Positions 26,172 through 34,493 of a stretch of 64,000 nt of DNA are shown here, piece by piece (within the stretch, counting starts at the first letter, position 1; each line of letters starts with the position of its first letter). Made by a program: the position numbers and the translations under genes. This DNA comes from Phycisphaerales bacterium (GTDB lineage Bacteria; Planctomycetota; Phycisphaerae; Phycisphaerales; SM1A02), in NCBI GenBank assembly GCA_029260575.1, contig JAJDDB010000009.1, positions 124,001 to 188,000 on the forward strand, written 5' to 3'. The notes below the pieces were generated by a model that was not told the origin of the DNA, did no database searches, and saw nothing but the letters and a program-made list of their open reading frames with translations.

Positions 26172-26735
26172 TCAGATTGCCGGGCGGACCTTCACCTGAT
26201 TGTCGTATACATCAGTCACGACGATCGGAGTGTCCGCGTCAATCGCCCCTGATTCTGCTAGTGCATCCAGCCGGCGATCACCGATGCGCACGGTTCCCAC
26301 CGGGCGCAGCGCGGTGATTGAGACGCCTTCCGCGCCGATGAGCTGTTTCAACGTTGCCAGTCGCTGCAGACGTTGCTGTTCTGCTGCAAGAGATGTGTCT
26401 TCAGACGTATCGGTTGCGCCGGGTTCGCTTCCGCCCAGAATCATCCGTTTGGCGATACCCGAGTGCAGCCAGAGCTTGAACATCGCAATGATGATAATCG
26501 GTGCCAGGATGATGTACGCACCGGTCATAGCAAAGCCAAGCGTTGTGTCGAATCTGAAGAATGCGACAAGCGATCCTATTGCAGCAATACCCGCAATCAC
26601 ACCGATCAACCCGCCGGACGGCACGAACAACTCGAGCAGCAGCAGTCCCAGCGCAGCCGCCAGAAGCACGCTTCCCCAGATGAGAAATGCAGAGTTGCCG
26701 GTTTGCGAAGCATCCTGCGCGAGCCAGAGCATCAT
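26172..26735 (-). CDS. Short NfeD-type membrane protein
   Basis: A 187-residue protein with two to four membrane segments (about residues 14-36, 37-58 and 60-85) and a C-terminal OB-fold domain (about 125-187). The strings GALIGAEGVSITALRPVGTVRIGDRRLDALAESG-like (here QLIGAEGVSITALRPVGTV and RLDALAESGAID) are the NfeD beta-barrel signature. It lacks the protease part. The ATG overlaps the stop of the long NfeD gene, and floA follows after 134 bases, so the three are likely transcribed together. Confidence 0.85.
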   Translation of the reverse strand: MMLWLAQDASQTGNSAFLIWGSVLLAAALGLLLLELFVPSGGLIGVIAGIAAIGSLVAFFRFDTTLGFAMTGAYIILAPIIIIAMFKLWLHSGIAKRMILGGSEPGATDTSEDTSLAAEQQRLQRLATLKQLIGAEGVSITALRPVGTVRIGDRRLDALAESGAIDADTPIVVTDVYDNQVKVRPAI

Positions 26736-28498
26736 GCGGGTGCTTCCTCCACTTCAATAGCAAATGGGCCGACGTGATTCACGCGTGTCCTCGTACCGCG
26801 AACAATGTACGCGCCTGCGGACCGCACCTCAACGAGTCTCCCGTCGAATTCAGCTCTGCCGGAGGGACGAAGATCGGTTACTGCGATGCCGATGTCTCCG
26901 ACCACGAGCGTAGGTGGTTGATGCGCCATCGCTTCAATGACCGATCCCGGGCCGGCAGTATCGCTGATTTCGGACTTGAGGATAAGCCGATCGAGTACGG
27001 GAATGGAGTGCGTATATCGCGAGACCAGCCAGAGCCCGACGCCGGAGGCAAAGAGTGCAAGCAGCGTTGTAAGAAGCCCGGAAGCAATTTCGCTTTGACC
27101 TTCACTGGTTGTGAAATCACCGGAGACGAACACACCGACAAGTCCGATGAGCAGGAACAGAGCACCAGCGATGCCTGCAATCCCGGTGCCGGGAATGAGC
27201 AGCAGTTCAGCCATCACCAACAGAATGCCGACCAGAATCAGCAGGGCGTCCCACCAGTCCGCCAGTCCGATGAGATAGTGCGCTCCGATGAGGGTTGCCA
27301 GACACACGAGGGCAACCCCGCCGAACACGCCGATTCCCGGAGCTGCCAATTCCAAGAACAGGCTGATGATGAAGATGACGATCAGTGCAACACGGAAAAA
27401 GAAGCTCGTCAGTACACGGACGAGTCCTTCCGACCAGACGCCGTCGTAGCGAACAACTTCCTGCGCGCCGAAGAATGTCTGGAGTTGCTGTTCGTTGGCG
27501 ATGACAGTTTCCGCCAATCCGTAGAAAATCGCTTCGTCCTGATTCAGCGTCAGGAGACGATCGTCAGAGACAACCTGCCGCAGGATCCGCCACTGGTCAG
27601 CGTCAGCAGCAGTAAGCGGATCACGAATAGGCGGAAGAGTTTGTGCGAATTCGACTTGTTCCTTGATTTGCTCCGGCGTCATGACTGCAGATTGATCTGC
27701 AGCGGGCACTGTTGTGTCAACGCGCGGACGAACGGATTTGCGATTGCCCGTAGAAGACGGAGCGACGGGTGTCAATGTGGTCGGTGGTTGTTCGCCGAAA
27801 ACCCGCTCATACTCGTCGCGATCAACGAAGACGTGTTCCCCCGTGTTGATATTTTCCAGAAGCCACAGTTCGACGCCGACGCTTATGAAGGACTGCACCA
27901 GATTCTCGTCGTAGTGATTGCGGCGGGCGGAATCGACAACCTCAGCAAGAAGCGGAGATTCAGTTTTCGCGCGCTCCGCTGCGGGCAGTGCGATCATGCC
28001 TGCGCCGGGGATCGCTGCAATCGGCGCTGCATCACCCATGCGCGAATTCGGTGAAACGACGATTTCCCGACAAGCAAGCGCGATGATGGAGCCTGCGGAA
28101 TACGCCTTTGAATTGATCCATGCCACGGTGTTTGCCGGCGCATCTTCTTTGATGAGATTGCAGATATCGAGAGTGGCGAGCATCTCCCCGCCGGGCGTGT
28201 CTATGTCAAGAACGATTGCATCAGCACCATCATCGACCGCCTGGTTGATCCGCCGTGTCAGGGAGTACAACGTTACGCGGTCAATCGGCTCATGAATGGT
28301 CAGCACCGCGACCTTGTTGGCCTGGCGGAATGCTGGAACAGCAGTGGTGCCCGCCGCCGGCACACGCGTGGGAGTTTGGTCCGCTGCTTGGGCAGCGTCG
28401 TTGTGCAGGGCCGAGGTTGCTGTGGTCAGCGCAAGGCCGACGCCAAGCATTCCTCGGAGCGCATTTCGGATTCGGTGCATTGAGCGTCGCCGATTCAT
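26732..28498 (-). CDS. Long NfeD: ClpP-class membrane serine protease with OB-fold tail
   Basis: A 588-residue protein. A signal peptide ends near AQAADQ (about residue 40). The ClpP-like domain (about 60-270) shows DAIVLDIDTPGGEMLATLD and KAYSAGSIIALACREIVVS, with the nucleophile Ser in YSAG, and GDAAPIA. A linker rich in Pro and Thr, then an unusual 100-residue insert, precede four membrane segments (about 375-495) and a C-terminal NfeD OB-fold (AGPGSVIEAMAH... and TDLRPSGRAEFDGRLVEVRS). Family members cleave hydrophobic membrane proteins such as stomatins and flotillin partners. ATG 28498 has TATACT seven bases upstream and no ribosome binding site. Confidence 0.9.
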   Translation of the reverse strand: MNRRRSMHRIRNALRGMLGVGLALTTATSALHNDAAQAADQTPTRVPAAGTTAVPAFRQANKVAVLTIHEPIDRVTLYSLTRRINQAVDDGADAIVLDIDTPGGEMLATLDICNLIKEDAPANTVAWINSKAYSAGSIIALACREIVVSPNSRMGDAAPIAAIPGAGMIALPAAERAKTESPLLAEVVDSARRNHYDENLVQSFISVGVELWLLENINTGEHVFVDRDEYERVFGEQPPTTLTPVAPSSTGNRKSVRPRVDTTVPAADQSAVMTPEQIKEQVEFAQTLPPIRDPLTAADADQWRILRQVVSDDRLLTLNQDEAIFYGLAETVIANEQQLQTFFGAQEVVRYDGVWSEGLVRVLTSFFFRVALIVIFIISLFLELAAPGIGVFGGVALVCLATLIGAHYLIGLADWWDALLILVGILLVMAELLLIPGTGIAGIAGALFLLIGLVGVFVSGDFTTSEGQSEIASGLLTTLLALFASGVGLWLVSRYTHSIPVLDRLILKSEISDTAGPGSVIEAMAHQPPTLVVGDIGIAVTDLRPSGRAEFDGRLVEVRSAGAYIVRGTRTRVNHVGPFAIEVEEAPA

Positions 28499-28505
28499 CG
28501 CTGGA

Positions 28506-28511
28506 AGTATA
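28506..28511 (-). promoter_or_regulatory. Candidate leaderless -10 box of the nfeD-nfeD-floA operon
   Basis: TATACT on the minus strand, seven bases before ATG 28498. It is one of the best matches to TATAAT in the window; no -35 box is apparent. Confidence 0.55.
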
Positions 28512-28564
28512 GATCGGTAAAGGCTCGGGATGGTTTCAGGGGTGAATACGGATTATCAGCGCAG

Positions 28565-28600
28565 AAGAAAGGCCGGACGCATGTGCGACCGGCCTTCTTA
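28565..28600 (-). terminator. Hairpin terminator after the first prepilin-like gene
   Basis: AAGGCCGG (28569-28576) pairs with CCGGCCTT (28589-28596), with an inner CGCA/TGCG extension. Read on the minus strand it is followed by TTTCTTC. It lies about 60 bases past the stop at 28658. Confidence 0.7.
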
Positions 28601-28657
28601 TTGTGGCCGTCCTGAGCATGATGTGCCAGGCAGGCTGGGCGTGCCGAAAAACTCTGG

Positions 28658-29533
28658 TTATTCATAGTCCCATTCGACGGTGAGCTGATCGCTTGAGCCG
28701 TCGTTGAAGATGGCGCTGACAAGAATCAGCCAGACATCTGTGCCTTCGGAGTCGGTTGCTCCACCGATGTCATTTCGGAAGATGTTGTCCGGCTCAGAAT
28801 CGCCGCCGTTGGGATCTCGGTACGAGATTGAATTGGGGTAGAACGTCTGGAGTGTTTCAATGTGGTTGTCATTGAAGCAGACGTTGCCGACCCACTGCTT
28901 GTTGCTGCCGTGAATTTCGAGCGTCACGGAGTTATTGTAGAGGTTGGCATTGGTGTCGCGGCCGTTCTTGACACCGCGGTTGCCGACGATTGCATACTTC
29001 GAGTCCATCGTGTCACGCCAGTGCTTGACCTTGCGAGGTCCGGCAATGGGTGAGTGCGCGTACGAGGTATGACAGACTGTCTGGAGGTCGGCGTTGAAGG
29101 CCGAATCCCAATAAATATCACCGACGGGGTCGTATAGAGCGTAGTTGTAGTTATCCATCACGACGATGTAGGCGCTTGGCTCGGTAGGGCCAACGACCAG
29201 GTCCGGCGTGAAGTAGTTCTGCGCGATAACCGCGGAGTACATGTTGTCAGACGTATTGAAGAAGGTTGTCTCAGGACCACGGCCGGGGACGTTTCGTCCG
29301 AGATCGGGGTCCGGCTGGCGGTTGATCAGACCCGGCGTCGGGAAGATACCGTTATATTCGCGGGCGAAGATCAGCCATGCCTGCTGAATCTGTTCAATCT
29401 GCGTTGCGTCCTTGAGAAGCTTCGCCTGAGCGCGAGCCTTTGCCAGCGCGGGCAGAAGCAGGCCGATCAGCAGGGCGATGATTGCCATCACCACCAGCAG
29501 TTCGATCAATGTAAAGCCACGTTTTCGTTTCAT
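28658..29533 (-). CDS. Prepilin-like protein (type IV pilin N-terminal domain), copy 1
   Basis: A 291-residue protein with a class III signal, MKRKRG then [18 protein letters not shown]: the prepilin peptidase would cut after Gly6, and Glu+5 is present. [13 protein letters not shown] follows, common in planctomycete pseudopilin-like proteins. The body shares strings with three other genes here: TPGLINRQPDPD, YSAVIAQNYFTPDLVVGPTEPS, WRDTMDSKYAIVGNRGVKNG, and WVGNVCFNDNHIETL. GGAG lies nine bases before the ATG. Copy 2 lies 74 bases upstream on the same strand. Pilin export or minor pseudopilin roles are possible; no pilus or type II secretion assembly genes are in the window. Confidence 0.85.
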   Translation of the reverse strand: MKRKRGFTLIELLVVMAIIALLIGLLLPALAKARAQAKLLKDATQIEQIQQAWLIFAREYNGIFPTPGLINRQPDPDLGRNVPGRGPETTFFNTSDNMYSAVIAQNYFTPDLVVGPTEPSAYIVVMDNYNYALYDPVGDIYWDSAFNADLQTVCHTSYAHSPIAGPRKVKHWRDTMDSKYAIVGNRGVKNGRDTNANLYNNSVTLEIHGSNKQWVGNVCFNDNHIETLQTFYPNSISYRDPNGGDSEPDNIFRNDIGGATDSEGTDVWLILVSAIFNDGSSDQLTVEWDYE

Positions 29534-29607
29534 TGCATCAAGCTCCGTTGCTTGCGTTGAGTTAGTTCAGTGCGATAAAACACATTGTTGAAATGTGCAT
29601 GATTCAA

Positions 29608-30492
29608 TCAGAAGTCGATCGGGTCATAAATAGCGGTGACAGTATCTTCACCCACAGCGCCGGCTGACATCACGAGATAGGCGTCATTGGAGCCTTGAGG
29701 ACCAGTATTAAAGTCGTCGAACTCAGCCTTGAAGATGTTGTCTTTCTCCGGCGTGGTCTGGTTGATCGGCAGATACGACGTCACCGACGGGTACGGGTTC
29801 TCAACGGTGTCGATGTGGTTATCTGCGAATACAACATTGCCGACCCACTGCTGATCAGAGCCATGCAGTTCCAGCGTCGGCGACTGTTTGTACTCAGCAC
29901 CGGTGACTGCACCGTCTTTCGGTGAACGGGTCGCCATCATCGGATCGCCGTTGGATGACGTGTCACGCCACTTGAGGTCTTTGCGCTTGCCGGTCAGAGC
30001 CAGGTGCGTATACGACGCATTACATTCCGGGCCGTTTTCAATATCGGCGACGAAGTCTGCGTCCCAATACTTGTCAGTCGTCGGGTCATATTCATCGAAG
30101 TCATAGTCCGGATCTTCCTGAACGAAGGGGCTGACTTCGGTGGGACCGACGACGATGGCGGTGTCGATGAATTCCTGTGCGATCATGGCACTGAACAACT
30201 CCGCGGTGTTGTTGCGGGTGACGTGCTCGGGGCCGCGGCCGGCAATATTCAGGCCGGTGAACGGATCTGGCAGTCTGTTGATCAGGCCGGGGATCGGCAG
30301 GCGACCTTTGTGATCACCAGCGTAGACCAGCATGCCCTGGTGGACCTGCTTGATCTGTGTCTTGTCTTTCAGCGAACGGGCGTTCTGCTGGGCTTTGGCC
30401 AGTGCCGGAAGCAACAGCCCGATGAGCAGTGCGATGATGGCAATGACCACCAACAGCTCAATCAATGTGAAGCCTCTTTTGCGAATCATCAT
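29608..30492 (-). CDS. Prepilin-like protein, copy 2
   Basis: A 294-residue paralogue of the neighbouring gene. The leader is MMIRKRG then [18 protein letters not shown], with the peptidase site after Gly and Glu at +5. Shared body strings are [38 protein letters not shown] and [15 protein letters not shown]. The start is ATG 30492 with GGAG six bases upstream; the frame extends to 30531 without a site. The body has about the same length as copy 1 but differs markedly at the C-terminus, where it ends AIYDPIDF. Both copies are probably transcribed from one promoter upstream of 30492. Confidence 0.85.
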   Translation of the reverse strand: MMIRKRGFTLIELLVVIAIIALLIGLLLPALAKAQQNARSLKDKTQIKQVHQGMLVYAGDHKGRLPIPGLINRLPDPFTGLNIAGRGPEHVTRNNTAELFSAMIAQEFIDTAIVVGPTEVSPFVQEDPDYDFDEYDPTTDKYWDADFVADIENGPECNASYTHLALTGKRKDLKWRDTSSNGDPMMATRSPKDGAVTGAEYKQSPTLELHGSDQQWVGNVVFADNHIDTVENPYPSVTSYLPINQTTPEKDNIFKAEFDDFNTGPQGSNDAYLVMSAGAVGEDTVTAIYDPIDF

Positions 30493-31101
30493 GAGCGTCT
30501 CCGCGATACGAGGGATTGGAATGTGAAGCAACGCCCACTGGCGAAGCTTCGAGAACTTTCAAACATCACAGGCATTCAGTTTCCAGCCGGTGAAAAACGT
30601 TCACACAGCTCTGATGTGCCTGATACACGCAATTGTTGTTCTGTCCGCCGAATATTGATCTTCGATCATGCCACCAAGCAGCTTGTTGCCCATGGTGGCC
30701 ACAATTCGAGGGACCGACACTTCGCAACGGTCAGTTCAGACGTTCGCGGCAATCTCCCGGGATTGATGCGCTCACTCAAACGGGCAGCGGCCAATGATTG
30801 TTTACAAATGGGATTTTGAAATTTCCCACGGGACAACATCCGCGGCCGCCACATTCGTGGCCTGACCGATGCTTCGAATTGTCGACCGTGTGACGGAAAT
30901 TGGTGCCGAGGGGATCGGCAAATGAGGGCGTTAATCAAATAATCCGTATGACGCCACCGCAGGTCAGGTTGTCGAGGAGCAGGTACTCCTCAGTTCATTA
31001 TGATAATCCGCAGAAAGTCCGCGTCAAGTTCCATTCCGACATCGAATTCTTACGTGAAACCTTGACCATTATAACACCTTGGCAAGAAACGGTTTACAAG
31101 A
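30493..31101. other. 609-base intergenic region between divergent prepilin-like and RidA genes
   Basis: The longest gap in the window. A 90-codon minus frame inside it (30666-30938) has no family resemblance and an odd composition, so I do not call it. GAGGAG (30974-30979) and CTCCTC (30986-30991) form a small perfect inverted repeat. TATGAT at 30999-31004 and TATAAC at 31070-31075 are possible -10 boxes for the RidA gene. The region could hold promoters for both genes or a small RNA. Confidence 0.4.
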
Positions 31102-31566
31102 ATGACCTCTCCGAGCGACCAGTTGGCGTCCCTGAATCTGCGATTGCCCAAGGCCCCAAAACCTGTTGCAGCGTATGTCCCGGCTGTCAAGACAGGCAAT
31201 TTGCTGTTCATCAGCGGCCAGATCCCCTTTCGGGATGGACAACTTATGGCCACTGGTTCCGTTCCCGGTCAAGTATCGATGGTTCAGGCTCAGCAGTGCG
31301 CCCAGCAGTGTGTCCTCAACGGTCTTGCGGTTGTCGCGGATCAGCTTAATGGCGATCTCAGTCGGGTGAACCGCATCGTGAAAGTCGGCGTGTTCGTGGC
31401 AAGTGACCCGGAATTTGGCGATCAACCCAAAGTCGCCAACGGCGCAAGTGAGTTGCTCGAAAAGATCTTCGGCGAGGCCGGCCGACATGCTCGCGCAGCA
31501 GTTGGTTGTTCTGCGCTGCCGTTGAACGTGCCGGTCGAGGTGGAGTTCATAATCGAAGTACGATGA
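31102..31566 (+). CDS. RidA family enamine/imine deaminase-like protein
   Basis: A 154-residue protein of the YjgF/YER057c/UK114 family, of the longer YER057c-like subgroup. Its members hydrolyse reactive 2-aminoacrylate-type intermediates or have related roles. Typical strings are KTGNLLFISGQIPFRDG (about residues 29-45) and KVGVFVASDPEFGDQPKVANGASELL. The RidA arginine that binds the substrate carboxylate (near residue 105 in the classical protein) is not at the usual place: RHARAAVGCSALPLNVPVEVE has an Arg-Ala-Ala-Val arrangement as in subfamilies of unknown substrate. It stands alone, ending in a good terminator. Confidence 0.88.
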   Translation: MTSPSDQLASLNLRLPKAPKPVAAYVPAVKTGNLLFISGQIPFRDGQLMATGSVPGQVSMVQAQQCAQQCVLNGLAVVADQLNGDLSRVNRIVKVGVFVASDPEFGDQPKVANGASELLEKIFGEAGRHARAAVGCSALPLNVPVEVEFIIEVR

Positions 31567-31578
31567 CGAAGACAAAAA

Positions 31579-31601
31579 AACAGCGCCTGTTCGGCGCTGT
31601 T
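31579..31601. terminator. Two-way terminator between ridA-like gene and dockerin-tailed gene
   Basis: AACAGCGCC (31579-31587), loop TGTTC, GGCGCTGTT (31593-31601): nine perfect pairs. An A-run precedes and TCGTTTC follows, so it can serve the two convergent genes. Confidence 0.78.
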
Positions 31602-31674
31602 CGTTTCTTGATGTCATAAGGGCAGGGATGACGCTGACCTGTACCCAGACAGGTCAGCGCAATCCCCACACAGT

Positions 31675-33474
31675 TCATGGTGCGGTGATCGTGAATTCGA
31701 ATGGACCGGGGACCGACCCGAGCCATTGACCGGGATTCATCACGCACAGGTAATAGGTTTGTCCAGAAGTAAGCCCAGACGCATGTACCCGGCTGTACCA
31801 CGGTGCTGTCGGCGGATCTTCACAACCATCCTCGTCGCACGCGATCTCAATGAGGTTGCCGCATGATCCGGAGTACAGCGCCATTATCGAGTCATTGAAT
31901 GGTGCTTCGCTGCCGCAGATTGAGATGGTGACTTCACCCTCTTCCGGGCCGACGAACGAGTACCACACCGTGCTGTGCGATGCTTGAGGGAAATTATCCC
32001 AATGGCACGATGGCGAGCCTGCCGGCAATTCCGGGTCGCCACCACCAAACGGAGGCGTTGCCTGTGAATTGCTCCCAAGGACCACCACACCGTTGATGTT
32101 GGCCGTAATGTCGACAGCGTCAACGCACAGATCGTTATTCACACACGTATCAACCGCGCACGGAACGCTGTTACCGATGTATGTGCCGCCGGATGTTGTG
32201 CAGTCCTGTTCAGTGACTTGCGAACAAGCGCTGTCGATGCAGCACGCACCCACCGGACCCTGACACGAGCCCCATGCTGTGAGCAGGTCGAGCAGGTCGA
32301 AAACATCGACGACGTCGAACGGCGAAGCGATGGCTGCTCCGGCTCCGTTTGTACCCCAGTTGGCCAGCAACTCAAGCAGATCAAATACATCCACCGCGCC
32401 ATCAGGATCAGTGCTGTCGCTGTCGGCAATGTCTGCCACGCAGGTTGTATCAGGCGTGATAGTTACGATCCATGCGCCTGTGCCGAAGCCATGCCCGATG
32501 ATCTTGAGGCCGTCAGCGGAGATTGCCTGGCAGACTTCGAGAATCTGACCTTGTGGGACTACACCGCCGTTTGCTTCGACGTATGTCTTCAAGTCAATCA
32601 GCGGCCCCTGGCCTTCAAGTTGAATCCAGGCCCGACGATTACCGCCAAGAATATCGAAGCCGACGATTGTTCCGTTGCCAGCAATATCCAGCGGAATGCC
32701 GGTCCAACCGGGCAGGATCGAGCCGCCGGCAATTTGGCTGCGAACGTGCGAAGGTCCGGTCCACATCGTTGCGGCGCCGTCCCAGCTCCCCAGCAATATA
32801 TTGCCGTCATCACTTATGCCCTGCACTTCGCCGAGTGCATCGCCGTTGGGTGGGTCAAGCAATGTTCCGTTGCCTGCGGCGTCCCACACAGCTGGCGTTC
32901 GACTGAATGAACCCTGGGCAAAACCGCCGATTACAGAACCGTCAGCTGAAACCACCGACGCACGGTTGCTTCCGTTGGCAAGGGCTTGTAACTCAACCAT
33001 TCCGCCGGCCAGCGTCCAGCGGAAGCCGCGGCCGCTGCAACCGTCCCACGACAGCCCGACAGCAACCGAGCCATCGGCAGACAACTCGTACGGCGAGCTT
33101 CGGCTAGGACACGCATTCGCGTTTGGCAAGTAACCAATGCTGACCCATTGCGGATTCGTCCGCGTCCATATTGCAGCAACGGGATCTCCAGTGCCCGGGT
33201 CGGCAATCTCTCCGAACACTACATCGCCTAAATCAGATGTCGCGGTGGCAAACGGCGATTCGGGAGGCAAAAGCAACATCCGATTTGTCACAGTGTCGAA
33301 CTGATAGGGAACAAAGTTGTCGTCGACGCCGACAATAAAGCGCCCATCCGGCGACATGTCATCGGCGGACAGCGCATTGGGTATCTGTAGATACGTAACA
33401 GTATCAGCATGAGCGAACGCGCTGAGCGAGAGTGCGGCCATTCCGCAAATCAGAAGGCGCTGTGTAAGTCGCAT
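31675..33474 (-). CDS. Secreted beta-propeller-like protein with dockerin-like repeats and Cys-rich tail
   Basis: A 599-residue secreted protein. The signal peptide is MRLTQRLLICGMAALSLSAFAHA (start at ATG 33474; the frame extends to 33549). Residues about 30-345 contain repeated blocks such as ALSADDMSPDGRFIVG, YELSADGSVAVGLSWDG and VVSADGSVIGGFAQG, the HAF-type extracellular propeller repeats. Residues about 350-410 carry two DVFDLLELL/DVFDLLDLL dockerin-like repeats. A short Cys-rich GACCIDSACSQVTEQDC block and a jelly-roll-like C-terminal domain ending FEFTITAP follow. No catalytic motif is seen. It lies downstream of a PEP-CTERM gene but is separated by a terminator. Confidence 0.8.
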   Translation of the reverse strand: MRLTQRLLICGMAALSLSAFAHADTVTYLQIPNALSADDMSPDGRFIVGVDDNFVPYQFDTVTNRMLLLPPESPFATATSDLGDVVFGEIADPGTGDPVAAIWTRTNPQWVSIGYLPNANACPSRSSPYELSADGSVAVGLSWDGCSGRGFRWTLAGGMVELQALANGSNRASVVSADGSVIGGFAQGSFSRTPAVWDAAGNGTLLDPPNGDALGEVQGISDDGNILLGSWDGAATMWTGPSHVRSQIAGGSILPGWTGIPLDIAGNGTIVGFDILGGNRRAWIQLEGQGPLIDLKTYVEANGGVVPQGQILEVCQAISADGLKIIGHGFGTGAWIVTITPDTTCVADIADSDSTDPDGAVDVFDLLELLANWGTNGAGAAIASPFDVVDVFDLLDLLTAWGSCQGPVGACCIDSACSQVTEQDCTTSGGTYIGNSVPCAVDTCVNNDLCVDAVDITANINGVVVLGSNSQATPPFGGGDPELPAGSPSCHWDNFPQASHSTVWYSFVGPEEGEVTISICGSEAPFNDSIMALYSGSCGNLIEIACDEDGCEDPPTAPWYSRVHASGLTSGQTYYLCVMNPGQWLGSVPGPFEFTITAP

Positions 33475-33518
33475 CGGGAGGATTCCTTGGTGTTTGTGAG
33501 GAGATTCTGGTCTGGGCG

Positions 33519-33551
33519 AAAAAGTGTGAGCGGAGGTTTCTCCGCCCACAC
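33519..33551 (-). terminator. Intrinsic terminator after the first PEP-CTERM gene
   Basis: GTGTGaGCGGAG (33524-33535), loop GTTT, CTCCGCcCACAC (33540-33551): eleven pairs with one mismatch. On the minus strand it is followed by TTTTT. Confidence 0.85.
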
Positions 33552-33585
33552 CAGGAGGAGCTGTTTGACGTGTGAATTTGATCGT

Positions 33586-34233
33586 TCAAGCGCGTCGACG
33601 GCGTCGTGCGGCGACGCCCGCAAATCCAAGCAGTGCTAACGCGCCCGGTGCTGGAACTGATTTGACGTAGGAAATGTTGTCCACGTACGTCTGCGGGCTG
33701 AACGAATTGTTGAAGATCGTCACCTTCTCGAACGTGTCACCGCCGGTCGTGGTGATATCGAACCAGGTATCGCCGATCCCGCCCCAGGCGCCGGTGAACT
33801 GTTCAAACGCAAGAATGTTGTCAGCGGCATCCGTCAGGACGATAGTCAGGCCTGCGCCGAAGAAATCCGGCACGCCGCTGGGGTCCCATGCCTGAAACGA
33901 CATCGCCGACGTGGGGCTTTCGAAGGTGAGGAAGTTGCCGAAGGTGCCTTCCAGCATGTTGCCGGTGTTGAGCCACGGCATGCTGCCGGAAAAGTCAGCG
34001 ACTGCCGCATTTGGTCCGTTGACACCGTCGGTGATGGTGACGCCGTGGCTGGACAGCCAGTTGTTCGACGGCACAACTCCAGTCGGCGAGCCGGGCTCAT
34101 CAAACGTAAGCAGGTTGTTGTAGGTCGGGGCCGGTGCAGCCTGCTGCGTGATGGTGTACGCAGCATGACTTGCTGGGCTCACGGCAATGGCCGTCCCAAC
34201 TGCGGCGCAAATGATTGTGAACTGGAATCTCAT
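33586..34233 (-). CDS. PEP-CTERM sorting-domain protein
   Basis: A 215-residue exported protein. The start is ATG 34233, with GGAG nine bases upstream; the frame extends to 34293 without a site. The signal peptide (MRFQFTIICAAVGTAIAV...ASHA) is followed by a beta-rich domain with a Gly/Asp/Phe composition. The C-terminus reads VPAPGALALLGFAGVAARRR then basic residues: a PEP-CTERM-like sorting tail with VPAPG in place of VPEP, a membrane helix and an Arg run. These tails are normally handled by an exosortase, and no exosortase is in the window. Binding or matrix roles are typical, but its function is unknown. Confidence 0.82.
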   Translation of the reverse strand: MRFQFTIICAAVGTAIAVSPASHAAYTITQQAAPAPTYNNLLTFDEPGSPTGVVPSNNWLSSHGVTITDGVNGPNAAVADFSGSMPWLNTGNMLEGTFGNFLTFESPTSAMSFQAWDPSGVPDFFGAGLTIVLTDAADNILAFEQFTGAWGGIGDTWFDITTTGGDTFEKVTIFNNSFSPQTYVDNISYVKSVPAPGALALLGFAGVAARRRRRA

Positions 34234-34427
34234 CTTTTGTGTCTCCGGGAAAAAGGGTAAGCAAGGCAGAACAACGAACGGCAACAACGCCACGAGCTCT
34301 CTCTTCTCACCCGGCGCTCACACGACTTTCAACGTGACAAATGAACCGAGTTATCGGAGAGCATATCCCGAATAATTCTCCACGCAAGTTTCCAACTGGA
34401 AAATTTTCAGGAAAATTGTTCAGTATA

Positions 34428-34455
34428 TTGCATGAGGAAAAGCATGTGCTATACT
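34428..34455 (+). promoter_or_regulatory. Predicted promoter of the orphan 416-residue gene
   Basis: TTGCAT (34428-34433) and TATACT (34450-34455) are separated by 16 bases, the best two-box promoter seen in the window. The start codon is 38 bases further on. Confidence 0.55.
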
Positions 34456-34493
34456 CCGTCTAGTCGCACAGAAGCGGGTCGTGAGTCAACCAT

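Noticed and set aside
26687-28054. 455-codon plus-strand frame opposite the long nfeD gene
   Set aside because: nfeD motifs are unmistakable on the other strand and the plus frame has no recognisable domain or start signal.
30666-30938. 90-codon minus-strand frame in the long intergenic gap
   Set aside because: Basic, Cys/Trp-scattered composition, no ribosome binding site and no motif.
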